Source: Ignavibacteria bacterium (GTDB lineage: Bacteria > Bacteroidota > Ignavibacteria > Kapaibacteriales > UBA961). Taken from it: a stretch of DNA of 64,000 nt. Numbering within the stretch: position 1 is the first letter of the stretch; each line of letters opens with the position of its first letter. Location: assembly GCA_016720145.1 (NCBI GenBank), contig JADJXV010000028.1, positions 124,001 through 188,000 of the forward strand, in the 5' to 3' direction. The notes under the pieces were generated by a model. The model was not told where the DNA came from. It saw only the letters and a list, made by a program, of their open reading frames with translations, and made no database searches. Shown here piece after piece: positions 26,087 to 35,131 of this stretch. The translations under genes were made by a program, and so were the position numbers.

Positions 26087-26575
26087 ATGGAACACTCCTC
26101 CTATCTCGGCTCGCAGGCAGCCAAACATTTCAGAGAAATTCATTTCGGCGGGAATTGGACCTGCGTCAATCTCCGTGACACGCTCGCGGGGCTGACCTGG
26201 CAGCAGGCAACGAAGAAAGTCTATGCGTGTAATACCATTGCAACGCTCACCTATCATATTCATTATTTTGTGGTCGTGGCGCTTAAAGTGTTGCAAGGCG
26301 TACCGCTCATCGGGAATGACAAGCATAGTTTTGACCATCCACCGATTACCTCGCAGGATGATTGGGAGAATTTTGTCGAGCGTACATACACCGATGCAGA
26401 GCATTTCGCCCGCTTGCTCGAAACGCTGCCCGACAGCATCTTCAGCGAGGATTTTGATGATCCGAAATACGGCTCATACTTCCGGAATATCCATGGAATT
26501 ATCGAGCACGCGCATTATCATTTGGGGCAGATGGTGATTATTAAGAAAATGGTGCTGTTGGAGGAGCTGAAGTGA
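26087..26575 (+). CDS. DinB-like superfamily protein
   Basis: 162 residues from the ATG at 26087. A GTG at 26060 is in frame but lies inside a palindromic repeat, so it was rejected. Four-helix DinB-like pattern: HFGGNWTCVNLRDTLAGLTW near the start, a first histidine pair in TLTYHIHYFVVVALKVLQG, and the final HAHYHLGQMVIIKKM. The spaced histidines fit a metal site. DinB-like proteins include bacillithiol- or mycothiol-dependent transferases; a bacilliredoxin gene at 4299-4727 makes a thiol-transferase role conceivable but unproven. Confidence 0.75.
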   Translation: MEHSSYLGSQAAKHFREIHFGGNWTCVNLRDTLAGLTWQQATKKVYACNTIATLTYHIHYFVVVALKVLQGVPLIGNDKHSFDHPPITSQDDWENFVERTYTDAEHFARLLETLPDSIFSEDFDDPKYGSYFRNIHGIIEHAHYHLGQMVIIKKMVLLEELK

Positions 26576-26615
26576 GAAATACACTAAAGAATTCTTTGGC
26601 TCTACAATCATCTTT

Positions 26616-26649
26616 CAACCTGACAGGTTCAAGAAAACCTGTCAGGTTT
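26616..26649. repeat. Single AACCTGACAGGTT double palindrome
   Basis: AACCTGACAGGTT, a short spacer and AACCTGTCAGGTT: one unit of the palindrome that occurs four times in each MITE-like element. Here it is solitary and in inverted orientation, downstream of the DinB-like gene, where the hairpin could act as a terminator. Confidence 0.8.
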
Positions 26650-26799
26650 TGGTTGGTTATACAGTTTCGTTTGTGTGTAATTAATTGTGCTATCAAGCAA
26701 TATAATTTTCTGGATGTGTTCGTTTCTATTGGTCGGGCAGATAGATCGTCAAAATTAACCTAACTAAATAATTTGTCAACTAGTAATCTCAGTATAACA

Positions 26800-27192
26800 A
26801 TGAACACATCCCATCCTCTTTTCCTCCTCCGCCTCACGGTCGCCGTGATGCTCCTGATGCACAGCGTGCCCGGAATTTTCGATAATGGAATTAATAATTT
26901 CGGGAATTTCTATCTCAATGCACAAGGTTTTGCGCCGTTTGGTGTGCCGCTTGCCTGGGCGATCAAGCTCTCGCATATAGCTGCAGCGTTCAGTGTGATG
27001 ACCGGTAAGTATGTGCGTACGCTCGGATTTATTACGATTGGAATTCTCGTGATGGGAATCATCATGGTGCACGGCAAAGAAGGATGGTATGTCGTTGGCG
27101 GCGGTAAGAACGGAATGGAATTTAATATCCTCCTCATCGCGGCAATTGCTACGACGATGTATCCGGATGGGTGGAAGAAGAAAAGTGCGTGA
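26800..27192 (+). CDS. DoxX-family membrane protein
   Basis: 130 residues from the ATG at 26800; a TTG nine codons upstream is less likely. Four hydrophobic helices (FLLRLTVAVMLLMHSVPGIF, WAIKLSHIAAAFSVM, FITIGILVMGIIMV, FNILLIAAIATTMY) and the DoxX-type LLRL...MHS...G start. Members are inner-membrane proteins loosely linked to redox or thiol stress. Monocistronic. Confidence 0.82.
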   Translation: MNTSHPLFLLRLTVAVMLLMHSVPGIFDNGINNFGNFYLNAQGFAPFGVPLAWAIKLSHIAAAFSVMTGKYVRTLGFITIGILVMGIIMVHGKEGWYVVGGGKNGMEFNILLIAAIATTMYPDGWKKKSA

Positions 27193-27309
27193 GAACGAAG
27201 AATCGTACCCACGGTTGAAACCGGGGTCTATGGTTTGAGTTCCCACATTGTCGGTAGGAATTTATTGGCTAAAGAAATTTTACGACATAATAATTTTCGG
27301 ACTTACAGA

Positions 27310-27386
27310 CTTACTCCTTACTACTAAAACACTTACTACTTACTACTAAAACACTTACTACTTACTACTAAAAAACTTACGACTTA
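27310..27386. repeat. 22-bp tandem repeat of the acttactactta type
   Basis: Three near-identical 22-bp units (acttactacttactactaaa plus ac) ending in acttacgactta. Same word set as the arrays at 19522, 35258 and 41105, but here not next to the 3' end of a minus-strand gene. Confidence 0.8.
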
Positions 27387-27468
27387 TCTTAAACCTTCAT
27401 GTAACCATTCCCGCCCTCATCACTCATACTGCTTGTGAACGTTCTACAATTAATTAACTGATTATATC

Positions 27469-28026
27469 ATGAATACCGGCAACCCTTTCCATAGTTCTCA
27501 AGATGCGGCGCATCGCGCAAAGCAGGATCGCTTTATGCACCTGCTGCGTCCGCTCTACAAACGCTTAGAAAGATTTGCCCTCACAATGACCAAAAACCGT
27601 GACGACGCAAAAGATATCGTCGGAGAGACTGTTCTCCTCGCCTACGAACATCTCGAACAGCTTCGTTCGGATGAGGCCTTCCTCGGATTCCTCTTCACAA
27701 TCGCTTCACGAGTGTCACAAAAGCGAAGCCGGCGCCGGCAGGAGGAGCCCGCAACAGAAGAACAAGTCGAAGAACTCTTCGATAATTTCACACAGCCGGA
27801 TGTAGCTCTCGACGTGCAATTCCTCTATGAAGCGCTCGACAAGCTCCCGACTGAACAGCGCGAAGCCATTGTATTAGCAGAAATTACCGGACTCAGTCAC
27901 AAGGAAATTCAGAAAATTCAGGGCGGCACCGTCTCGGGTGTGAAAGTCCGCATCTTCCGCGCTAAACGCAAGCTTGCGCAACTGCTTGGTGTGGAGAAGA
28001 AATCGGTGGTTGGGGTGGAGGAGTGA
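27469..28026 (+). CDS. ECF-type RNA polymerase sigma-70 factor
   Basis: 185 residues. Region 2 spans ~20-90 (FMHLLRPLYKRLERFALTMT, then DDAKDIVGETVLLAYEHL, the core-binding part), an Arg/Lys/Gln linker follows, and region 4 spans ~122-178 (YEALDKLPTEQREAIVLAEI ... VSGVKVRIFRAKRKLAQLLG, the -35-binding HTH). No region 3, so ECF class. Downstream, after a repeat insertion, is a membrane-anchored protein that could be its anti-sigma partner, then a VIT-vWA gene, suggesting it controls this locus. Confidence 0.9.
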   Translation: MNTGNPFHSSQDAAHRAKQDRFMHLLRPLYKRLERFALTMTKNRDDAKDIVGETVLLAYEHLEQLRSDEAFLGFLFTIASRVSQKRSRRRQEEPATEEQVEELFDNFTQPDVALDVQFLYEALDKLPTEQREAIVLAEITGLSHKEIQKIQGGTVSGVKVRIFRAKRKLAQLLGVEKKSVVGVEE

Positions 28027-28090
28027 GTTTGCCTGTTATTCTGAGTGAGTCTTCGGGTGGAGAATTGATTCATTTAGCAAGCAAGCGCGA

Positions 28091-28255
28091 GACCCACCCC
28101 TTTATCCCCTCCCGAGAGGGGAGTTTGGTAAGTTATTGATTTTTTAGGTCGTTCTATATCGTTATATATCGTTCTACATCGTTCTATATCGTTCTACATC
28201 GTTCTATTTCGCTCTACATCTTTCCCTCTCTTGGGAGAGGGTAGGGAGTGGGTTC
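28091..28255. repeat. 165-bp inverted-repeat element with 10-bp phased core
   Basis: The ends are imperfectly complementary (gacccacccctttatcccct at the left; the complement of the right end reads gaacccactccctaccctct). Each end also carries its own GAGAGGGG/CCCCTC hairpin. The centre, 28151-28220, is seven head-to-tail 10-bp units of gttctatatc or gttctacatc. Inserted between the sigma factor and the next gene. No coding capacity. Confidence 0.8.
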
Positions 28256-28368
28256 TTAGGGTTCGTACGGTTGTCAATTACTCAGAATCCTATATTCAAT
28301 GAACTCTATACATCAAAAAAGCAATCATAAACGCATACAAAATCAATAATTACAGTCTAAAGCATACC

Positions 28369-29781
28369 ATGAAAACCTCTCTTCAATCGCTCTTTACCAA
28401 AGTGGACTCGTTCAAAAGTGGCGACCCACTTTGGACGGAAGAAGAGCTCCGGGCTTTAATTGAAAGTAGCGATACTCCCTCGCCTTTTCCTCACAAACCT
28501 ACTTCCAAAAGGTGGAAAATTATGATACCGGGAATTCTAATCCTCGCCGCCGGTGCTACTGCCTATTTTATGCAGACAAGCACGGCACCCCGAACCGTTG
28601 ATTCGACCAATCAACCACATGCAATCAGCCAATCTGTAGAAAATTCTGCAGTCAAAAACGATACAACTACTACGCCGCAAGTCGCTCAAAACGAGCGTTC
28701 GGCTACCGAAACAGTACTTATACCTACACCATCGCAAATCGAAGGAATACATGCACTTGAGTTAACCCGAGACGAACTTCAAACGCTCGGCATTACCGCC
28801 ACCGATACCGGCTATTCTCTTACGGCAAAATTGGGCGTCGAGTATGCTAATCCATCCTCCCTCATGGCATTTATGAGTAATCAGCCGAATCAACGGGTGG
28901 AAATGAAATTCAACCCCAAAAATATCCAAACTGTTATCGAAAAATTAGGCGGACAGCAAGCATCCGATGGCTATGGCGAACTGACTCTAGATGTGCAATT
29001 AGACCTTTATACTATGCAGTCGAAAGTTGTCAAAGCCGGTACTTCGCAGAGCGCGCTCTATCCGCTCGTGATTACCCACCAAAGCATCGACCCGTCCGGC
29101 GTGCGGAAATCACAGGCGCACTTCTTCGGCAGCGCGCAGGATGCGGAGAATGTGCCGCAGGAATTTCACAAGGAAATCGCCGGACTCTTCGACCTCTATT
29201 CCGATGCGCCGACCGGGAAAAAACTTCTCTCCAAATTCCCGCTTATCAGCAAATTAATCCCCGTGCGCGTAACGCTTGGTGATAAAACGCAGAAAGCTGC
29301 CGCCGAGATTATCTATTGGTTCTACCCGTCGCCGAAGTTTATTGCGCAATTACCCGAACGTTTCCAAGGTCAAGTACAGCAAGAAATTACGACGATTACA
29401 AAAAATGAAATAACGGAGAATAAAGTCGAGAATACACTCAATGAGCCGACGCTTGCACTCCGCGAAACGGGAGGATACACCTACACCGAAGTCGCGCGCG
29501 CTCAAAGTGGTGCGATTAGTATCAGTGCTATCGGACCGAATCCCGCCCGCGAACGTGCCACGATTTTCTATTCGCTCTCGGCACCAAGGAGTGTGAGTGT
29601 GGCGCTGTATGACTTCAGCGGACGCTTCATCGCGACGCTTGCCACGGCTGATAGAATTTCCGCCGGAAGTGGGCACGAAATCTCGGTGAATGTTGGGCAA
29701 TTGTCCAGCGGAATGTATCTCGTCACGATGCAGACCGACCGCGGCGAACAGGCAATTCAACGATTAATTATTGAAAATTAA
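28369..29781 (+). CDS. Membrane-anchored protein with C-terminal sorting domain (possible anti-sigma partner)
   Basis: 470 residues. Residues 1-47 are polar and presumably cytoplasmic (SFKSGDPLWTEEELRALIES). A single transmembrane helix follows (~48-67, KIMIPGILILAAGATAYFMQ), then a Ser/Thr linker, a ~250-residue unidentified domain, and a C-terminal T9SS-type sorting domain (~385-470, SAIGPNPARERATIFYSLSA ... LSSGMYLVTMQTDRGEQAIQ). A cytoplasmic N-tail plus one helix right after an ECF sigma gene is the anti-sigma arrangement, yet no zinc-binding HxxxCxxC is seen, and a sorting tail is odd on a protein lacking a cleavable signal. The next gene starts 14 bases later. Confidence 0.7.
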   Translation: MKTSLQSLFTKVDSFKSGDPLWTEEELRALIESSDTPSPFPHKPTSKRWKIMIPGILILAAGATAYFMQTSTAPRTVDSTNQPHAISQSVENSAVKNDTTTTPQVAQNERSATETVLIPTPSQIEGIHALELTRDELQTLGITATDTGYSLTAKLGVEYANPSSLMAFMSNQPNQRVEMKFNPKNIQTVIEKLGGQQASDGYGELTLDVQLDLYTMQSKVVKAGTSQSALYPLVITHQSIDPSGVRKSQAHFFGSAQDAENVPQEFHKEIAGLFDLYSDAPTGKKLLSKFPLISKLIPVRVTLGDKTQKAAAEIIYWFYPSPKFIAQLPERFQGQVQQEITTITKNEITENKVENTLNEPTLALRETGGYTYTEVARAQSGAISISAIGPNPARERATIFYSLSAPRSVSVALYDFSGRFIATLATADRISAGSGHEISVNVGQLSSGMYLVTMQTDRGEQAIQRLIIEN

Positions 29782-29795
29782 GGAAAGGAACCACT

Positions 29796-32700
29796 ATGAA
29801 AACTCTACTATTACTCGTTGGAATGCTTTTTTGCGCCATCTCTGCTACTGCTCAATATAATCAATCAATTACGCCTAATCTCGGCGAAGACTGGAGCGGC
29901 TCCCCTCGCCTTTTGGTACAAAATGGCAATGCTGAAAATGTTGAACTCGCCTCGACCACCGTAACAGGAGCTATCGTGGGCGTAATTGCCGATATAAATA
30001 TTCGCCAAGTCTATGTCAATCATGGCACAAAGCCGATCGAAGCCGTCTATGTATTCCCTGGCTCGACCCGTGCTGCCGTCTATGCCATGACGATGACCGT
30101 CGGCAATCATATTATACGCTCGGTCATCCGCGAAAAAGAACAGGCGCGCCGCGAATACACCGCCGCGAAATCTCAGGGACGTTCCGCCTCTCTCCTCGAA
30201 ATGCTCAAGCCGAATATATTCCGCATGAATGTGGCGAATGTGCGTCCGGGTGACTCGATTGTGATCGATATGCGATATACAGAAGCGATTTACCTGTCGG
30301 AAAATGTGTATGAATTTGTGTATCCTGCCGTGGTCGCACCACGTTATGTAGGCGCTGTACAAACGGAAGTCGATGCCGCGCTTTCCGGCAAAGAATTACC
30401 AACCGAAATTCCCGGGAAATTCTTTATTTCTCTCCGCCTCGCCACCGGTGTGATGCTCAAAGGCATCTACAGTCCATCGCATGATTTGGACGTAGATAAT
30501 GGGAATGTTTATACGAAGAAAAATATCAAAATGAATCTGGTAAGCCATTGCAAAGTAGGAATTTCTGCTAGAGACTCTGTAAAACAGAATCGTGACTTCG
30601 TGCTGCGGTATTCACTCAGCGGACGGGCGATTGAGTCCGGTCTGCTGCTCTACAAAGGCGAGACCGAAAACTACTTCATGCTCATGGCACAGCCACCGCG
30701 AAATGTGGAAATTCCATCGATTCTGCCACGCGAATTTGTGTTTATTGTTGATGTGAGCGGTTCGATGCACGGCACACCGCTTGCAATCGCCGACCGCCTC
30801 ATGCGCAATCTCTTCAACACACTCCGCCCGCAGGATAAATTCAATATCATGACCTTTTCGGGAGGTTCGCAAGTCCTTGCAGATGAATCTCTTGAAGCAA
30901 CCGAAGAGAATATCCGCCGCGGCCTGGCGTTTCAATTGCAAAATTCACACTACGGCGGCGGCACGGAATTACTCCCTGCTCTCAAGCGTGCGCTCGCGAT
31001 GCCTGCCGATGAGAAATGTTCACGGTCGTTTGTGGTTATTACTGATGGTTTTGTGGACATTGAACGTGAAGCATTCAAGCTCGTGCGGGAGAATTTGAAT
31101 GAAGCTAATATCTATGCATTCGGGATAGGTTCGTCGGTCAATCGCTATCTCATGGAGGGTCTCGCCCGCGCCGGCAATGCTGACCCGATGATTATTACCA
31201 ACATGAATGAAGCATCGACCATGGCCGATAAATTCAAGCATTATATTGAGGCGCCTGTGCTTACGAATATCAAGGTCGATTACGGGAATCTGGATGTGTA
31301 TGATGTGGAGCCGGCAAGTATTCCTGATGTCACAGCGCAGCGTCCTGTCATCGTTTTCGGCAAATGGCGCGGCAAACCCTACGGCACAGTCACGCTCACC
31401 GGCACCACGGCCGACAGTACGATTGATATTTCGATGAATATCGGAGCGCTCCCGATGATAGCCGCCCACAGCGCCCTGAAATATCTCTGGGCGCGGAATA
31501 AAATCATGATGATCGAGGATGAAAGCAATCAATACCCGACCGACGAAGAACGTAAAATTATCACTAATATCGGCTTACAGTATAATTTACTCACGCGCTA
31601 TACATCGTTTGTCGCGGTTGATTCCCTCACGCCGGTGGTGGCAGTGCGGAAGATTATTCCGCCTCGTGATACGGCGCGCGCTACTACGGCGACTAAGAAG
31701 ATTGCTTCGGATACACTATCACTGTCAAGTACTGATTCCGAGAAACTTAAAAGACCGCGTCGGTGGATTGCAACTGATTCTATGAGTAATAAAACTAACA
31801 GTAAATCAGCTCCTAAATCCGTGCTTGTTCCTAATGTAACAGATACTAAACTAAATTTCCCGATAGATGGGGATACTACTACTAATCTGTCCCTTTCTCC
31901 ATCTATGACTCGGCCTACAAATCGTGGAGATGCTCCCGCGCTTAAAGTAGAAAAGTCTGGTATACCATTATCATCCAATGGGTTGACAGTTACTTTACCG
32001 GAAGCATCAGCTACATCGAAAAATAAAGATGCGAAGCAAAGTGCAACTCCGTCAACAACAAAACCGGGAAAATCCTCTTCATCCAAAAAAGAGACAAAAG
32101 AATCGCGTGTGAAAGAACCTCGTCCGACAGTCGCAGCTGTTGTCCCAATATCTAAAGACTCCCGTACGCAGGACACATCATCCCTGCAAGTGGCAACAAG
32201 CGATAGTATTTCCGTTCAGAGTGGACTTGGCGAAGTTGTTCCGCAAGGTGGTATTTCTAACGATGGTGCGCGACCAGCGGAGACGAATATTCGCGTTCAG
32301 GGCACTGAACTTACTGATCGTGTAAGTAGTGGTAGTGGTGGAATTCGCACTACTCCTTCAATTACTGAATATTCGAGTGGAGATGAAGAGCTAGATGCAG
32401 CTGCCGACCCACTCAATCCCGGCAAGAAAAAGCCACGCATTTATGGTGGAATTATCACGGCGCTGACATTTGGTACGCTCGGAAATTATGAACCTAATAG
32501 TCTGACAGGCAATGTACTTACAGGAATATCTAACGAATCTAAATTCGGTTATTCTACCGGAATTCGGCTTGAGTATTTATTAGGTGATGTGAAGAATTCC
32601 AGATCTTCTATTACAGCCGATGTGATGTTCGGACGCTTGGGCTTTTTGTATTCAGCACAAGACTCTGTACTATCGATGACTTCCGAGAAAATGCCTAGTC

Positions 32701-33107
32701 AGTACCGTCTTGCTACATCTGCCTCCGCTTTTACGCTCAATTCGCTCTATAATGCGAGAATAATTCGGGGTACATTCCTTGGAATTAGTGTGGGAATTAC
32801 GACGAGCTATATCTTCAATGTAGAGCATTCGTACAGCGTGAGTGCCGGCAAGGTGATTCTTCCAAGTGCAACAACTATTAGTATTTCCGACAGTGGTCGG
32901 ACAATGCAATACACCGATGCTTCGACGAGCAGTGTGAACCGATTGCAGTTCGGATTAGTCGGCGGGTTACACTATCAGTTTCTCCTTGGAAGAGCTGTGC
33001 TTTCACCATTTATCCAATACGAATATGGATTGAATGGAATTCTGAGCGGCGGGAAGGAACGGATGCAGGTGTTCCGAGCGGGATGTGTGGTTATCTTCGC
33101 ATTATAG
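29796..33107 (+). CDS. VIT-vWA protein fused to a C-terminal outer-membrane barrel
   Basis: 1103 residues; AAGGAA precedes the ATG. Signal peptide (MKTLLLLVGMLFCAISATAQ). A VIT domain spans ~45-165 (VYVNHGTKPIEAVYVFPGST, EYTAAKSQGRSASLLEML, NVRPGDSI). The von Willebrand A domain spans ~310-490 with an intact MIDAS motif (DVSGS) and GGGTELLPAL, VVITDG. A Ser/Thr/Lys/Pro-rich linker covers ~640-875. From ~877 an 8-to-10-strand barrel-like domain (IRLEYLLGDVKN, ITTSYIFNVEH) ends in ...VVIFAL. The barrel is highly similar to the whole mature protein of the next gene. Likely a surface metal-dependent adhesin carried by its own outer-membrane domain. Confidence 0.82.
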   Translation: MKTLLLLVGMLFCAISATAQYNQSITPNLGEDWSGSPRLLVQNGNAENVELASTTVTGAIVGVIADINIRQVYVNHGTKPIEAVYVFPGSTRAAVYAMTMTVGNHIIRSVIREKEQARREYTAAKSQGRSASLLEMLKPNIFRMNVANVRPGDSIVIDMRYTEAIYLSENVYEFVYPAVVAPRYVGAVQTEVDAALSGKELPTEIPGKFFISLRLATGVMLKGIYSPSHDLDVDNGNVYTKKNIKMNLVSHCKVGISARDSVKQNRDFVLRYSLSGRAIESGLLLYKGETENYFMLMAQPPRNVEIPSILPREFVFIVDVSGSMHGTPLAIADRLMRNLFNTLRPQDKFNIMTFSGGSQVLADESLEATEENIRRGLAFQLQNSHYGGGTELLPALKRALAMPADEKCSRSFVVITDGFVDIEREAFKLVRENLNEANIYAFGIGSSVNRYLMEGLARAGNADPMIITNMNEASTMADKFKHYIEAPVLTNIKVDYGNLDVYDVEPASIPDVTAQRPVIVFGKWRGKPYGTVTLTGTTADSTIDISMNIGALPMIAAHSALKYLWARNKIMMIEDESNQYPTDEERKIITNIGLQYNLLTRYTSFVAVDSLTPVVAVRKIIPPRDTARATTATKKIASDTLSLSSTDSEKLKRPRRWIATDSMSNKTNSKSAPKSVLVPNVTDTKLNFPIDGDTTTNLSLSPSMTRPTNRGDAPALKVEKSGIPLSSNGLTVTLPEASATSKNKDAKQSATPSTTKPGKSSSSKKETKESRVKEPRPTVAAVVPISKDSRTQDTSSLQVATSDSISVQSGLGEVVPQGGISNDGARPAETNIRVQGTELTDRVSSGSGGIRTTPSITEYSSGDEELDAAADPLNPGKKKPRIYGGIITALTFGTLGNYEPNSLTGNVLTGISNESKFGYSTGIRLEYLLGDVKNSRSSITADVMFGRLGFLYSAQDSVLSMTSEKMPSQYRLATSASAFTLNSLYNARIIRGTFLGISVGITTSYIFNVEHSYSVSAGKVILPSATTISISDSGRTMQYTDASTSSVNRLQFGLVGGLHYQFLLGRAVLSPFIQYEYGLNGILSGGKERMQVFRAGCVVIFAL

Positions 33108-33121
33108 GAGGGAATGTAATT

Positions 33122-33177
33122 CGGGTATCGGAGGTCAGGCACAATGTGCAGGGCTCTGGTACCCGGATTTTTTTATT
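33122..33177 (+). terminator. Probable terminator between barrel genes
   Basis: cgggta and tacccg arms about 35 bases apart, followed by gattttttta. The stem is short and imperfect, so only a moderate call. Confidence 0.5.
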
Positions 33178-33242
33178 CAACAAGGAGTATTTAATTTGCG
33201 GTGTGCCGAAACGGAATGAATAAATTATGCGGAGGTAATTCT

Positions 33243-34043
33243 ATGAAAAATTTGATTGTTACTTTCCTGTTTTTGTGGTTGAGTGTTGGGGTGTTTTCGG
33301 AGTTGTTGGCGCAGGGCTCTGATATGGAGGATTATGGAATGACTTTGTGTTTCCAACCTTACAAACCACCACCACACACCTATTTCGGTATTCTCTCATC
33401 TCTCAATCTTGGTCAACTATCGAGCTATACTCCGGGTGATCTCAATGGCAATCCTCTCACCACAATCGAACACAACCCTCATGCTAGATTTTCCCTCGGC
33501 GTGCGACTTGAGTATTTACTTGGTGATGTGAAGAACCCCAAATCCTTTATAACCGCCGATGTGATGTTCGGACGCATGGGGTTCGAGTATTCAGCGCAAG
33601 ACTCTGTGCAGTCAACGACATTAGAGAAAATGCTCGGGCAGTACAGTCTGACAACAACGGCCTCTGCATTCACTTTGAATGCATATTACACCCATCTCCT
33701 ACCCGGAACATATCTTGGTATTACGGCTGGAATTACCACGAGCTATATCTTCAATGTAGAACATTACTACAGCGTCACAGCAAGCAGGGCGATTCTCCCA
33801 AGTGCATCAACTATTAGTACTTCTGATAGTGGCCGTACGATGCAGTATGCCGATACTTCGGCTGCTGATGTGAATAGATTGCAGCTTGGAGTTGTAGCAG
33901 GATTGAGATATGATATCCTCCTCGGAAGAGTGGTGCTCACGCCATTTGCGCAATTCGAGCATGGGTTGAATGGAATTCTGAGCGGCGGGAAGGAACGGAT
34001 GCAGGTGTTCCGAGTGGGAGTTACGATTATTTTTGCTTTATAG
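33243..34043 (+). CDS. Outer-membrane beta-barrel protein paralogous to the VIT-vWA barrel
   Basis: 266 residues from the ATG at 33243, chosen because GGAGG lies seven bases upstream and a signal peptide follows (MKNLIVTFLFLWLSVGVFSE). The mature part aligns over its length with the last ~225 residues of the preceding gene: the shared blocks include LEYLLGDVKN, TADVMFGR, GITTSYIFNVEH and NGILSGGKERMQVFR. Alternating hydrophobic strands and a terminal aliphatic residue fit a small outer-membrane barrel. It arose by duplication, either of a free barrel that later fused to VIT-vWA or the reverse. Confidence 0.82.
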   Translation: MKNLIVTFLFLWLSVGVFSELLAQGSDMEDYGMTLCFQPYKPPPHTYFGILSSLNLGQLSSYTPGDLNGNPLTTIEHNPHARFSLGVRLEYLLGDVKNPKSFITADVMFGRMGFEYSAQDSVQSTTLEKMLGQYSLTTTASAFTLNAYYTHLLPGTYLGITAGITTSYIFNVEHYYSVTASRAILPSASTISTSDSGRTMQYADTSAADVNRLQLGVVAGLRYDILLGRVVLTPFAQFEHGLNGILSGGKERMQVFRVGVTIIFAL

Positions 34044-34074
34044 GTGAATGGAGTGGTGGTGGAAAATTCATAAT

Positions 34075-34106
34075 AGCCCATGGTTTTTTAACTGTGGGCT
34101 CTTTTT
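34075..34106 (+). terminator. Terminator after the barrel gene
   Basis: agccca ... tgggct arms with an inner ggtt/aac pairing, followed by cttttt. Same palindrome family as at 26042 and 40884. Confidence 0.7.
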
Positions 34107-34110
34107 GGAT

Positions 34111-34370
34111 GGACTGGACTGAAGTCCAGCCCTACAATTTGGTCGAGCCTACGGCTCTTTTTTTTGTTTTATTGGACTGGACTGAAGTCCAGCCCTACAA
34201 TTTGGGTCGAGCCTACGGCTCTTTTTCGTTTTTTTTTTGGACTGGACTGAAGTCCAGCCCTACAATTTGGTCGAGCCTATGGCTCTTTTTTTTTCGTTTT
34301 TTTTTGAACTGGACTGAAGTCCAGCCCTACAATTTGGGTCGAGCCTACGGCTCTTTTTGGTATTTTTTTT
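34111..34370. repeat. Four tandem double-hairpin, terminator-like units
   Basis: Units of 63-67 bp start at 34111, 34174, 34239 and 34306. Each has ggactggactgaagtcc (hairpin 1), then gagcctacggctc (hairpin 2) followed by a run of T. Each unit therefore has the form of a Rho-independent terminator. The array lies between the barrel gene and a REP-type transposase. Confidence 0.88.
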
Positions 34371-34446
34371 CGTTTTTTCGACGTTTTTTCGTATTTTTCT
34401 AACGTTTTTCCAACGTTTTTCCAACGTTTTTCCAACGTTTTTTCAG
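34371..34446. repeat. Short tandem repeat (aacgtttttcc)
   Basis: Four or five 11-bp units of aacgtttttcc after cgttttttcg-type degenerate units. No gene. Confidence 0.75.
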
Positions 34447-34497
34447 TATCTCCATTTTCACTACTTCACTATTTTGTACCAACATTAGGGCACCTTT

Positions 34498-34959
34498 ATG
34501 GCAAACACCTATCATCAGGTCTATCTCCAGACCGTATTTGCAGTTAAAAACCGAGCAGCGGTAATTGAGAAAAGTTGGCAGCCAATGTTACATGGCGTCA
34601 TTGCTAATCTTATCAATGAAACGGGATGTAGAGCAATTCTCATTAATGGCATGGAAGATCATATCCATTGTCTTTTTGGATTGAAACCCGTGGCTTCGAT
34701 TTCTGATGTCATGAAAGCTGTCAAAGGCATATCCTCCAAATACATCAACGACCATCGACTAACGGAGAAGAAATTTGAATGGCAAGAAGGGTATGGCGTA
34801 TTTTCCTACAGCCGCTCTCATATTGATGCGGTATATCATTACATTACAAATCAAGAAGCATATCATAAAAAACAAACATTCAAAGCAGAATATATGGAGC
34901 TTTTAGATAAATATCGGATACCTTACGATGAACGCTATATTTTTGAAGATTTGAAATAA
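34498..34959 (+). CDS. REP-associated / IS200-like Y1 tyrosine transposase
   Basis: 153 residues, the normal length for a Y1 transposase of the HUH superfamily. HIH metal-binding motif at residues 55-57 (MEDHIHCLFGL), catalytic Tyr probably at 115 in DAVYHYITNQEAYH, and the conserved KGISSKYIN and WQEGYGVFSYS segments. It nicks and joins single-stranded DNA at hairpins. No TnpB partner and no clear insertion-sequence ends. The gene is instead surrounded by palindrome arrays (34111-34370 to the left; aacggaattcattccgtt and gacccgacaggtt hairpins to the right), which fits a domesticated REP-type transposase. It looks intact. Confidence 0.88.
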   Translation: MANTYHQVYLQTVFAVKNRAAVIEKSWQPMLHGVIANLINETGCRAILINGMEDHIHCLFGLKPVASISDVMKAVKGISSKYINDHRLTEKKFEWQEGYGVFSYSRSHIDAVYHYITNQEAYHKKQTFKAEYMELLDKYRIPYDERYIFEDLK

Positions 34960-34994
34960 TCCAACCAAGAGTTCCGCTAGGAACGCCCAAATTG

Positions 34995-35131
34995 TAGCAA
35001 CGGAATTCATTCCGTTGAAGGAATTTATTACGTTGAACGGAAATGCCTAACCCAAAAACCGAGGGCATCGCAAAGACGCGATACTCTCGGGAGGACAAAC
35101 AAAGACCCGACAGGTTTTCTTCAACCTGTCG
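34995..35131. repeat. Palindromes downstream of the transposase
   Basis: aacggaattcattccgtt at ~35000-35017 and, near 35107-35135, gacccgacaggtt - spacer - aacctgtcgggtc, a relative of the MITE palindrome with altered outer bases. The latter is followed by ttt and could terminate transcription. Confidence 0.7.

Noticed and set aside
28369..29781. Classical zinc-binding anti-sigma factor
   Set aside because: No HxxxCxxC motif in the N-terminal 47 residues; only topology and gene order suggest the role.
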